A stretch of 64,000 nt of DNA from Bradyrhizobium sp. Arg816. GTDB lineage: Bacteria; Pseudomonadota; Alphaproteobacteria; Rhizobiales; Xanthobacteraceae. The number at the start of each line of letters is the position of its first letter. The stretch's first letter is position 1. This document shows, one piece after another, positions 17,601 through 29,600 of the stretch. The translations under genes were made by a program, and so were the position numbers. The notes beneath the pieces were generated by a model, which made no database searches, had not been told where the DNA came from, and saw nothing but the letters and a program-made list of their open reading frames with translations. The stretch spans positions 682,001 through 746,000 of the forward strand of contig NZ_JAPRAQ010000001.1 in the NCBI RefSeq assembly GCF_029989365.1. Reading direction: 5' to 3'.

Positions 17601-20600
17601 TTGGCCTGCGCGGCCGCGATCGGGCCGTAGTTCGCGGTAACGCCGCCGAGCGCGAGGCTGTTCTTGCTGCCGAGATAGATGTTCGTCAGCGCCTTGGCCG
17701 AGATCGCGATCGGGTTGTCGACGACGACGAGGTTCTGCTGCGACAGGCTGACCGTATAGGTCGTGACATGGGTCGTCGGGTCCGTCACCGCGCCGACGGT
17801 GAGCTGGCCGGGACCGGCTGTCGCGAGCAAGCCCCTCTGCTCCGGCGTCAGCGACGAGGAATCGACGCTGGTGAACGTGAACGTCTGGGGCGCTGCCGAA
17901 TTACCGACCGAGCCGCGCGGCGCGTAGAGCATGATCTGGTTGGCGCTGACATTGGCGACGACGTTCTCGTCGATCGGCGGCGGTGCCGCGCCGACGGCCG
18001 ACGACGAGACCGTGTAGGCGAGCTGGCTCTGCGTCCACTGCGAGCCCGCGGTGATGATGCTGTAGACCCGCTCGGTCGATGCGAGCGTGTAGCTGTAATT
18101 CGCATTGTAGGCGCCAAGCGCCGTCTGCAGCGCCGTATTGCTCGGCATGCGCTGATTGGCTGTCGCCACGCCGTCGAACAGCTTGGTGAACAGGGTCGAC
18201 GACAGCGAGCTGCCGAACACGGTCCCCAGCGGATCCGTGGGCGCGGTGCCGAGCAACGTCGTCAGCGAGGTCTTGAGCTCGTCGGTGGTGATCTTGCCGA
18301 GCAGGAACTGATCCCGCAGGAACCGCGTAGTCGCCTCGGCCTTCATCTGCGTCGTCGAAACGTTGGCGGGATCGATGCCGAGCTTGGCAGCCACCTGGGC
18401 CCGCAGCACCGTCTGCCCCACCGAGGTCGGGTTGTAGGTGCTGCCGTTCGGGAAGGCGATATTCTTGAGCTGGAAGTAGTCGTTGTAGGCCGACGTCACC
18501 ATCGACTGGTAGCTGTTGACGGCGTTGGTGGCGGCGTTGCCGCTGAGCAGGTCGAGGCTGGCCTGGACGTCCTGAAGATGCTGGCTTTGCGCCTGGGTCA
18601 GACCAACTGCCGCCCGGCCGTTCAGGATGTTGGCCGGATTGTTGTCGGAGCCCGCCGCCTCCAGGAAGACCGGGCCGCCGGTCGACTGGACCGTGCCGAG
18701 GCGCAAATCACCCTTGGACTGGATGATGTAGGTGCCGGTGGCCGAGGCGCTGTCGAGAACGCCGCCATCGACGGCACCGCTCGCCTGCGTCGTTCCCGTC
18801 GCCTGGATCACCAGCGGATTGATGTTGGTCAGGGTGGACGCGCCATTGACGACGGCGCTTCTCGCGCCGATCGCACCGGAGGTCGAGTTGATCTCGATGT
18901 TCTTGCCGATCACGACGGGATTGGCGACGTTGTAGGCGGAGGCCGAGTTGATGTCGCCCGTCGCCGAGAGGAAGACGCTGCCCTGCGGCGTCGCACCTGC
19001 CGAATTCACCTTGACCTGGTTGATCGACAGCGCGCCGATCGCCGAGATCGCGATGTCGCGGTCGATCGAGCTGGCGGTCAGGCTGCCGCCATAGATCTGC
19101 ACCTGGACGGGAGCCTTGTTGGTGCCGAGCGTGCCGATACCGCCGTCACCCCGAAGCGTCACGCTCGTCCCCGAGATCACCGGGTTGTTGGCATTGGCGC
19201 CGACGGTGATCGACGAGTTGGTGCCGGTGGCGGCAAGCGTCGTCGTGCCCTGCTGGTTGTTGATCGACCCGTTGATGACGATGCCCGAGGTCGAATTGAC
19301 CACGACGTCGCTGCTGCTGCCGCCGATGAACTTGATGTTGATCGGGTTCGACGCCTTGACGGTGTTGGTCAGCGTGAGCGTCAGATGATCGTAGATCTGC
19401 TGGTACCAGTTGTACTGGGCATCTGCGCCGCAGCAAGCGTTGGAGTGGGTGTTGAGTCCAACGGGGGTCCCGTCCGGGTTCACGCCTCCCGCCCAGTGAT
19501 AGCTGCCGGTGGCGGTGGTGACCTTCTGGTAGTTGCTGGTCTGCGTGCCCGAAACCAGGCTGGTCGCGCGGGTCCAGTTCTGGCCGTCCCGATTGGGCGT
19601 GAAGCTCCAGCCGTAGTCGAACTGCGTACTGGTCGTGGGACGATCCAGCGTCGCGGTGTCGACCCATTGATAGAGCATGTTCTCCTGCGTCGCGTACTGG
19701 ACGCCCGCTGTACCGGTCCTGGCCGTAAGCATCGACGGGTCGATCGCGGCCGCGGTGACGCTGTTGGTCTGGTATTTCGTCACCTGCTGGTTGCTCGCCG
19801 CCTTGGGATCGTAGACATACCACGTCGTCTTCCCCTTGAGCTGGTCGACGATTTCGACCACGCTCTGGGCAGTGACGCTGGTATTGATGGTGTTGGTGAC
19901 CAGCTGGAGCCCGCTGGTGTTGTTGACGGTGACCGTGCCGGCGCCGCCTTTGATCTCGATGTTACCCTGGGTCTGGGTGTTGTCGGTCGAGGTCGAGATG
20001 ATCTTGCCGTTGAGGTAGACGTAGCCGCCCGCGCCCTGCGCCACGCCATTCAGGATGAGCTGGTCGGTGAGAGCGTTGTACCTGACCCCGATCTTGGCGT
20101 CGCCGCTGGCCGACGCCGTCACTGAGCCCGAGACGTCGTAATAGACGCCGTTCCGTGCATTGGCCTGGGCCGCGGCAAAATCCGCGCCATTGTTGCGGTT
20201 CTTGAGGCCGTTGCTGCCATAGATGGCATCGTACGCCGCGGCGCCGATGTTGACTGAGTAATTGCTGCTCGAGCCGGCCTGGATGGTGCCGTTGATGTTG
20301 ATCACCGACGCCGAGATGATGACCGCCTGACCGCTGATGGTCCGGGTGGCTGTCGCGGTGGCCGGCGCATCCGCGGTCTTCGGCGTGATCGCATCCGGCT
20401 GGATGTTGATGACCTGGAAGAACGCGTCGCAATCTCGGCAGTTGAACGGCGTCTTGTACGGATCGCTATCTGTGTAAACGTTCCGGCCGTCATAAGTGTT
20501 TTTCTTCCACGGAGCGACGGCGATGTTGTGCAGGTCCTGCTGGCCCTCGATGATCTTGAGGGTATTGACGTCAGGTACGCTGCCCGCATCGGGAGTGCTG

Positions 20601-23600
20601 GTGTTCCCAGGCGTGCCCTGGCCCGTCGGCAGGAAGATCGCCGAATAGAGCGAGTGGCCGTCGTAATAGGTCATCAGCATGCGCGCGGTGAAGATCGTGC
20701 TGGCGTCGGCGTTGCCGACCGGTTGATACACGCCGTGGCTACCGTCGGCGCAGCAATAGTAGAAATAGGGGTGATCGGTTCCCGAACCGATATGCGGAGC
20801 GGTATAGTAGTCGCCGTAGGCGCCGAGATAGGTCGCCGCCGTCATCACCGCCGTCAGCGCGTCTTCCGGCCGGTTTTCGGTGCTGGCCCATTGCGAGGTG
20901 ACCGCGCTGCCGCTGTCGTAGAAGCTCCCGATACCGCCGAGGAAGGTGAAGGTGCCTTTGGGCACCACGATCTGGACGGTCGCGGCACTGAGCGACTGCG
21001 ATGCGACGACGCTGCCGAGATTGTTGATGATCTTGAGCAGGCCGTTGGCGTTGTTGACGGCGCCGTTGAAATAGATGTCGGGCGTGCGGGTCAGCACGTT
21101 ACCGTTCTGGTCGATGCCCTGGCCGCTGTCGGGGTCCAGACGATTGTAGGTGGCGGAGACGTCGATGACCGGCGTCGCGCTCGGCATCGCGGTGAAGGTC
21201 ACATTGGAATGCGAATCCGGGTCGACATGGTCGATCTGGCGATAGGTGATGTTACCTCCGGTCACATCGGTGACCGTGAGATTGCCGAGGCTCATGAAGT
21301 CGAGGCCCTTGTTCTCGATCTTGATCAGCGGCGAGCTGCGCGCGATGACCGCGGGCGGGGCCGGATTCGTGCCGCTGTTTCCGGTCAGCTTCTGGGCCAG
21401 GATCGAGACGTTGCCGGCGGACACCAGGATGTCGCCGAACGCGAAGGCGTTGCCGGGCGCGTCGGTGGTAAACGGCGCCTGCTTGATCAACGTGTCGATC
21501 TGGCGCTGTTTGTCGCCGGTCGGATCGGTGCCGGTCGGCGACATGCTGGCGGGCGCCGTGGGCGTCGCCGCCGCGAGCTGGGAGCGGACCTGCGACTCGG
21601 TCAGGCCGGTCAGCGACGCCAGCTGGTTGACCACCAGCTGGTAGGGATTGAAGTTGCCGACGACGGTGTACTGGACCGTCTGGTGGTTCCAGCTCATCAC
21701 CGGACTGAAGTGATTGACGTCGGAGACCAGTTCGAGGACCGATGAAGAGCCGTTTGTCAGCAGGGAATAAGGACTGGTGGTGCTCAGGGTCGGCGCGGTC
21801 GCACCGAGTTCGATCGTGATGGTCAAGTCGTTGTTGACGCCTGCCACCACCAGGCCATTGAGCGCGACATCGCCGGTTCCGCTGGTGTGGCTGTGGTTGT
21901 CGCTGTTCTTGGCGCTGAAGATGTCCAGATACGGATTGTAGTTGCTGCCGTTGCCGGCCGCCGTGACCTGCCCTTGCGTTGCGCCCAGATAGATGTCGCG
22001 CGCGCCGAGGATGCTCGAGGTGGAGGCCAGCGTCAGGCTCGTGGTGTCGTCGGCATTGGCCGTGCCGCGATAGAGTGTGGAGATCGGGATCGCGGTGTTG
22101 TTGTAGACGACCGTCGTCGCCGTCGCCTGCACGCTGCTGAAAACGGTGCCGTCGCCGGCGAGGCCCGCATAGATGTTGATGTCGCGCCAGGCCGCGATCT
22201 TCGCGCCGGCGCCGACGTTGACGGCCTGGTTGGCGTGAACCCAGGTGTTGGTGCTGGCGCCGACGCCGGCGATCGCGCCGTAGAGACTGGCATTGGCGTT
22301 GTTCGCCGCCGCCATCTTTGCAGCCGTGCCGATATAGATCTTGCCGACGCTGAACAGCTCGCGGGCATTGATGTTGACCGCGAGCGTGGCATTCGCGGTC
22401 ATGTTGGATTCGGCGCCGCCGCCGGCGAAGAAGCTGGCGGTGGCCAGGCTGGCCGTGTCGTTGGTATTCAGCGTGTTGTAGGCCTCGATGTTGATGAACG
22501 CCGCCGACGTCCGCGGATCGCCGTTGAGGCTCAGTACCGTGCCGGCGCCGATATTGGTATTGACGGTCTGGGTGACGTGGGAGTCGCTGAGCGCCGCAGC
22601 CCCCGAGAACGAGCCGCCGGAGCCCGAACGTGCGCCACCGCCGCCCTGGTTGACGATGTCGTTGGCGATGACGACCATGTTGCCGCCCGCCGAATTGATG
22701 ATCAGGTGAGTTCCGATCTCGGCAGTGGTGGTCGAGTCGACGTCGTTCTGCGCCTTGCCGGCCGAGACGCCGGCCGTCGACGCCTGGTAGGCGTCGCCGC
22801 TCGCGGCGTAATTCGTGGTGTGCTTGGCATTGATGCGAAGGCCGCCGAAATAGAGCGTGTCGTCCGTCGTGCCGCCGTCGAACCGCGCATTGGTCACGGC
22901 GGTCGAGCTCGTCGTCGCGACCGCCGCCGCGCCGGCATAGGTGCCGCCCGCGCCGACCTTCGCGTTGGAGACGTTGGTATCCGTGCCGGTCGCCGTGATC
23001 CGGAGGATGCCCGTGTAATTGCCGTGATTGAGATTATCCATATCCGCGGGCGCACCCAGATAGGCATAGGTGTGCGCGTTCGACGACGTCTGCGCGACGG
23101 TGGCGCCGAGCGCCAGGAACCCGGTCGAAAGGCCCGTCCCCTCGGCATATTGGGCGCTGTCGTTCTCGGCCGCGATGGTCACGTTGGCGTTGGGAAGCCG
23201 GATCCCCGTCCCGCCATAGGCGCTCACCGTGGCGTTCTCGGAAGCCTGGGCCAGGCTGCCCTGCGCGCCGATCAGCGAGCCGCCGCCGCCGGCGAGTGCC
23301 TTGGCCCAGGTCGTCGTGCCGCTGGTCGGGACCAGCGCCATGGCGGTCACGGCGAGCGCTCCGCCCGAGAAGCTCGTGTTGTCGCCGACATCGGCCGTAA
23401 CCGTGGCGCCGACCGTGGATTTGGCGATGGCAACGCCGACGGCAGCGCCGCCGACCGAAACGCCGATCGCCTCGCTCGACAGATTGGGCGTGATCGACGC
23501 CGACACCAGCGTGCCGACGCCGGTCGCGGACGTCGTGATCGAGGCACTGGCGCCGATCTCCGCCAGCACGGACGAGTTCTCGTGGGCCTCCGCATCCGCA

Positions 23601-26600
23601 CCGACGCCCGCGACGATGCCGCCGCCGAGCGCGGTGGCCGTCGTCGACAAGGTGCCGGCGCCGCTTGCTCCAACTGCCAGAGTCGCGACGTTGACGGTGG
23701 AGCCGTTCAGGACCCTCGCGGCGACCGAACTCGTGCGGCTTGCCGTTGCGACCGAAGCGCCGACAGCCACGGCGCCGCCGGTGACGCCGCCGGTGAAGAC
23801 CACCTGGGTCGTCGAATCCTGCGCCATGACGGCGGCGCCATTGCCGGTGCCACTCGCGCCGGTGATCTGGCCGCCCAGCAGCGCCGCCACGGAGTTGCTG
23901 ACATTGCCGACCGCGACAGCCGCATCGGCGCCGAAGTAAAGCGCCGCGCCGCCGGCGATCGCCTCGGTGTCGATGGTCTTGCCGGCATAAGGTCCGGTGG
24001 TCGCGTCCTTGACGACCGCCGCAACGGTGACAACCGGTGCCGAGACGGCCAAAGGCGTATCTGCGGCCACCAGCACGCCGGAGCCGTTGCGTCCGTAGTC
24101 ACTCAAATTGGCGAGCACGGTGCTGTTGACGCTGGTGTAGCCGATGCCGGCCCCGATGCCGACGTTCTTGGCGAAGCCTGCGCCGAGCAGATACATCTTG
24201 GCCGCGTTGGCGCTGGTGGCAGTGACATTGACCTGCGTGCCCGTGACGTTGCCGCCCGCGATCTGCGCGACGACGGCGTCGTTGCCGCCGGACAGGACGG
24301 TGCTGACGTCGTAGGTCGAGCTGACATTGGCGCTGTTCGGATTGCCGGCCGTGCCGCTCGCGACCGCGTTGCTGCCATGCGAGTTGTTGGTGCCGTTGTT
24401 CACCGACGCGATGGTGCCGTTGCCGTTCTGGTTGAGCTGGCCGGTCTGCTGGCCCTGGGTGTCGGCGTCGGCGGTGTTGGTGCCGATGATGATGACGCCG
24501 ACCGTTGCACCGATGCCGACACTGCCGCCGATGCCGGCGGTGACCGCGTAGGACAGCACCTCCTTGGTGCTGAGCGCATTGACGTTGATCGCGCCCAACG
24601 AGTTCAGATTGCTGTTGCGGCTCTCTGCAATGGTCTGGCTCTTGAACACGATGACGTTGGCGGCGGCACCGACGCCGACCCCAGCCCCGCTCGCGCCGAC
24701 CGCGAGCGCACCGGCGATCTCCTTGATCGCCACGTCCTCGGTCGCGTTGATGGTGACCGCACCGGCCGCGCCGCCCGTCACCGACCGCAACGTGGTGTCA
24801 TAGACGCCGGCGATGGTGGTGTTGTTGGCGATCTCGATATTCGCCATGCCGGCGATCGCCGCCGTGCCGGTCGAGAGCGCGCCGCCGATCGCATAGGCCT
24901 CGAAGCGGTTCTTGGTGGTGGCCTCGACGTCGAGCGCGCCGCTCAGGTTGAGCGCGGTCGTGTGCGCCGCGCCATTGCCCTGATAGTGGAACTCGTCGCC
25001 GACATAGGCCTCGGTGCGGTTCGAGGAGACCTGCACCAGGAAGGCCGCGCCGATCGCGGCCTGGCTGCCATAGGCGCCGGAGCCGTTCGCGGAGAAGATG
25101 CCGGTGTTGTTGGTCGCGTTCACCGTGAGTGACGCAGCCGTCAGCGCGCCGCCGTCCACATAGGCTTCCGTCGTCGCCTGGAAGACGTTCAGCCCGACCG
25201 AGCCGGTGTTGAAGCCGATCGCGATCGAGGACGCATCCTGCTCGGCATTGGCCTTCACGGTAACGGCGCCGACCGTCGCGCTCGACGACTGCACGCCGCC
25301 GACCGTGGCATTGGTGATGTAGGCGAACGTCCCGCGCTGCATCGTGGTGCTGATGATGGTGGCACCGCCGCCGCCGTTGCCGGTGGGCGCCACGATGCCG
25401 GCGCCGAACGCGCCGGAATAGGAGAAGCTCGATGCCGCGACTTCGATCTGGGGCGCCAGCGTCGACGAGGTCAGGCGCGTGTCGATTGCCGCGCTGTCGA
25501 TATAGGCCCTCGTCGCCCCGCTCATCACATTGGTGATCGGGTTGATCATGATGGCGATGCCGCTGCTCGCGGCGACCGACGCGACGTTGGTGACGACCGC
25601 CTGGTGCGAGCTCGCGACGACGGCAAGGCCGCGCACGGTGTCCTGGTTCTCGGTGAGGTCAGGCGTGGTGTCGGTCGGCGCATGGGCGGTGCCGAGATCG
25701 AAGGCATGCACGAGCGTGCCGTTGTTGACCGACAGCGTATCGGTGCTGCTGGTCCCGAGCGCGTCGACCTTGGTGTTGGCACCGCTGATATAGGCCGCCG
25801 TCGTCCCCGTGATCTGGTTGGTAACCAACGAGCCCGCGCCGCCGGCCGCGCCCTTGCTGATCGACACGGCGCCGGCGAACACGCCTGCCTTGTCGTTGTT
25901 GCCGGCGGTCACGGCGACGTTGTTGGTCGCGGTGACGTCGGCACCATTGATACCGTTGGTGCCGGCGGCGGTGATGCTGGCGGTGACGTTGGTTCCCATC
26001 AGATTGGTGGCGACCGAGCCGGCCAGCCCGACCTGCGAGGACATCGCGATACCGACGGCAACGGTCGAGATGCTGGCGTTCGAGTTCGCACCGACTGCGA
26101 CGTTGCCCGAGGCGGTCAGCTTTGAGCCGGTGACGCCGGCGCTGACATTGTTGGCGATGCTGCTGTAGACGAGCGCCAGACCCGCGGCGCTGCCCTGCGT
26201 CGAGGCGCCCGCGACGGCGGCGGTTCCGGTGATGCTGGAATTGTCGGTCGCGGAGACGGAAATGTTCTTGGCCGAGACGGACGATTGCGTCGCGCTGGAC
26301 AGGCTGTTGCCGATGGCCGCCGAGACGGTATTGGAGATGCTGCTGATCGTGGTGCCGCCGACGCCGGCAAATTGCCCGGTCGCCAGACCGAAGCCGATCG
26401 TGACCGCCTGGATCTTCGAGGAATCGACCGCGCTCACACTGACATTGCCGTTGCTGCCGGCCGTCATCAGGACGTTGGCGATATAGGCCGAATGCGTCGT
26501 TGCGATGGTGTTGTAGACGATCGAGGCACCGACATTGTTCTTGCCGGCCTGAATGAGACCCGCAACGGAGACGATGCTCGCTCCCGGACCGTTACCTGTG

Positions 26601-29600
26601 CCCCCGTTGAGCGCAGCCGCGCCGAAATCGATGCAGTTCTGCCCGCCCGTGCCACCGGCGACCGTGCAGGTGTCCGTGGCGAGATGATTGTTGTTCGACT
26701 TCTTGACGAGGTTGCCGAGCGCCGTATCCAGCGCTGACACGGCGCCGCTGTCCGCCAGCACCGTCACGCGGCCGACATTGATGCTCACCGTCGCGCCGCT
26801 GTTGATATAGGCTGTCGTGGTCGGTGTGATCTCACTGACGACGATCGCGCCGGCAAGTCCGTTCGCGCTGGCCCCGCCCCCGCCTGAGGCCGCACCGGCC
26901 GCAATCACGCTGGCGCTGTCGGCCATCACCAGCAGGCTGTCGTAGTTCGAGATCGCCGTGCTGCGGATATGCGCATCGGTCGCATTTCCGCCCGTGGGAT
27001 CGGCGATCGACGCATAGGTCAGCCCGATGCCGACGCCGGCCTGACCGCCCGAAATATAGAGCGAGCCGCCGCCGATCGCGATGTTCGTGGTCTGGTAGGC
27101 GTCGACCTCGAGCGCGCGATTGACGCCGCTCGCCTGCCCCGTGATCGTCGAGCTCTCGATATAGGCGTTGGCGCTGTCGGTGATGATGCCGACCGAGGCC
27201 GACAGCGACGCCGAATTGGATTTCGATCCCGCCACGCCGATGGCAACGACGGTCTCCGAGCCGCCATTGAGCGCCTGCACCGTCACCGAACTCTGGTTGT
27301 TCATGGTGGTGCCGTAGATATAGGCGAGCGTCGCATTGTTCGACATCGCCGCCGCGATCGCGCCGCCGATCGCAGCCCCCGTGGCGGACCCTCCGGCCAG
27401 ATTGAGCGCCGCCGAGCCCGAACCATTGTTGAGCATGGTGTCGTTCAGCGCCTGAACGATCGTGTTGGTCAGCACGGCGCTGGCCGTGGTGTACTTGTTG
27501 ACCGTCGTGTTCTTGATATAGGCGCTGGTGCCGAGCGAGACGTCGCTCACCGACGAGCTGCCGGCGAGATCGAGGCTGAAGCCGCTAGTGCTCGATCCCG
27601 AGGTCGAACCGATCTTGCCCGCCGCCGTCGTCACGCCGGCGGTGCCTCCGGTCGAGGCGGCGCCGGCGGCGCCCGCCTTGTCGGAGAAGCTCGACGACGC
27701 CGGATCGGAGACCGCTGCCGCGACCGCAGCAGCGGTGATGCGCCCGGAGGTGGTCGCGCTGATCGTGAGATTGTCGACATTGACCGCCCCGCTTCCGCCG
27801 CTGGTGCCGGCGAACGGATCGTTGGCGCTGAACACGCCGGGCCGGATGTCGGAATGGTTGTCGCCGATATAGGCGGAGGTGTCGGTATTTGCGCCGAGAT
27901 AGGCGACCGACAATCCAACCGCTGAACCGCCGCTCCCGTTATAGCTCATCGCGCCGGACAGCGTCACGACCGACAGGTCCTGCTGCGCCAGGATGCCGAC
28001 GGTCGGGGCGTAGACGGTGGCCTGGCTTGAAATCGACGCGTGCGTCGTGTTGTTCAGGAAACCGAGCGACGTGATACCGTTCAGCGCCAGCGTGCCGGCA
28101 GCCTTGCCGGACGACGGTGCGACAGCGACGAACCGGTCGGAAGTGATCGCGTTGACGGCGATGTCGTCCGCCGCACGCAGCGTCGCACGGTCCGAAACGC
28201 CGGCGATGGTATTGGTGTTGAACTGGACGAGATTGAGCGCGCCGCCGACGGAGGAGCCGCCCGAGGTGTTGCCGAACAGGAAGCCGAGCGTGCCGACATT
28301 GCCGGCGGCGTCGATCGACGCCGTGGTCGTGGTGGCCGCGATCTGGAGGCTGGCGTTGTAGGTATGGACGTCGCCATTGTCCATCCCGACCGACCAGCCG
28401 GTGCCACTGCCGCAGGCCGCGGTCGCGCAGGTTGCCGTCAGGCTCGCGCTGCCGGCCACCCACGCCGTCGTGTTGTTGTTCACGACGAAATGGTTCAGCG
28501 AACCGGCGATGCCGATCGTGTCGCCGGCGTCCGCGGTGGCATTGGCGTAGCTGGTGAGGATATTGCCGCCGACGCCGAGATTGCCGTTGAGGTGGCTCAG
28601 AACCGCACCCAGTCCATCCCACTTCAGCCAGGTGTTGGTGATCGGCAATTCGGTGGTGGCATCGACGGCGATATTCGCCGCATTGACCAGGGCTCCGCCG
28701 CCGACATAGGCGTTCGAATTATGCGTGAAATTGCCCCAGGCGACGGCCGCGCTGATCGCGGTGCTCTCGCCGGACACCGGGTCCTTCGTGATCGCGCTGG
28801 ACGTCGCATTGCTGCGAACGCCGCGATCAATGACATTGCTGGCAACAGCAACGTTACCGCTGGCATAGATGCTCGGCGCGCCGCCGCTCGGATTTTGCGC
28901 GATCGCAGCGGTCGCGCTCTGGGTGCTGTTGGCCAGCGACAGCGCGCCTGCGACCTTGAAATCGAAGTTCAGAGGCACCAGCGAACCCATATGGTCCCTG
29001 ATGATCGACGTCGGCGCGGTGACGGCACGCAGCCCTCTTTCGATTGCCGCGATCAGTGCCGGCAGGCCGGCGATGGACGAAGCCATCGTGGAATTGAGCG
29101 TGGTGTCGGACGTCGCTTCGACCAGAACGGACCCGTTCATTCGGTTGTTGACATCGGTTCCGAGCGATGCACCAAGCGTTGCGGTCGCGGACGTCGTGAT
29201 GTCGCTGATGGCGAACGCGCCGCCGACAGCACCGCTCGCCCCCGTCCCGGGCGCGGCAACCGACGTTGCGCTGGTCGAGAACGAATTGTTGTTGATCGCG
29301 CGCACCTTCAAGGTGCTGCCGGTCGTGTTCACCAGGCCCGCCGCAATATGCGCGCCGGTCGCGACGTTGGCGGTCGTCGTCACCGATCCCGTCGAATAGG
29401 CCACCGTCGGGACAATCTGCGCGCTCGTCGACGCCGCGAGGGCCGAGATGGCGATGGTCGCATCGTTGAGCGCCTTGATCTCGAGGTTGCCGCCGGCGTT
29501 GACCGTCGCGCCCGAGGCCACGTTGGTCGTGGCAGTGCCGTCGATCTTGCCGACGACCACACCGGCCGCGACCGGCGTGAGGCTGCCGAGCAAGGTGGAG

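Noticed and set aside
17768..20125. 785-codon open frame on the plus strand
   Set aside because: Also a shadow of the exoprotein gene, with low-complexity translation.
21887..25132. 1081-codon open frame on the plus strand
   Set aside because: It is antisense to the giant exoprotein; its Arg/Ala/Gly/Asp-rich translation has no domain and follows from the regular GC-rich codon pattern of the real gene.
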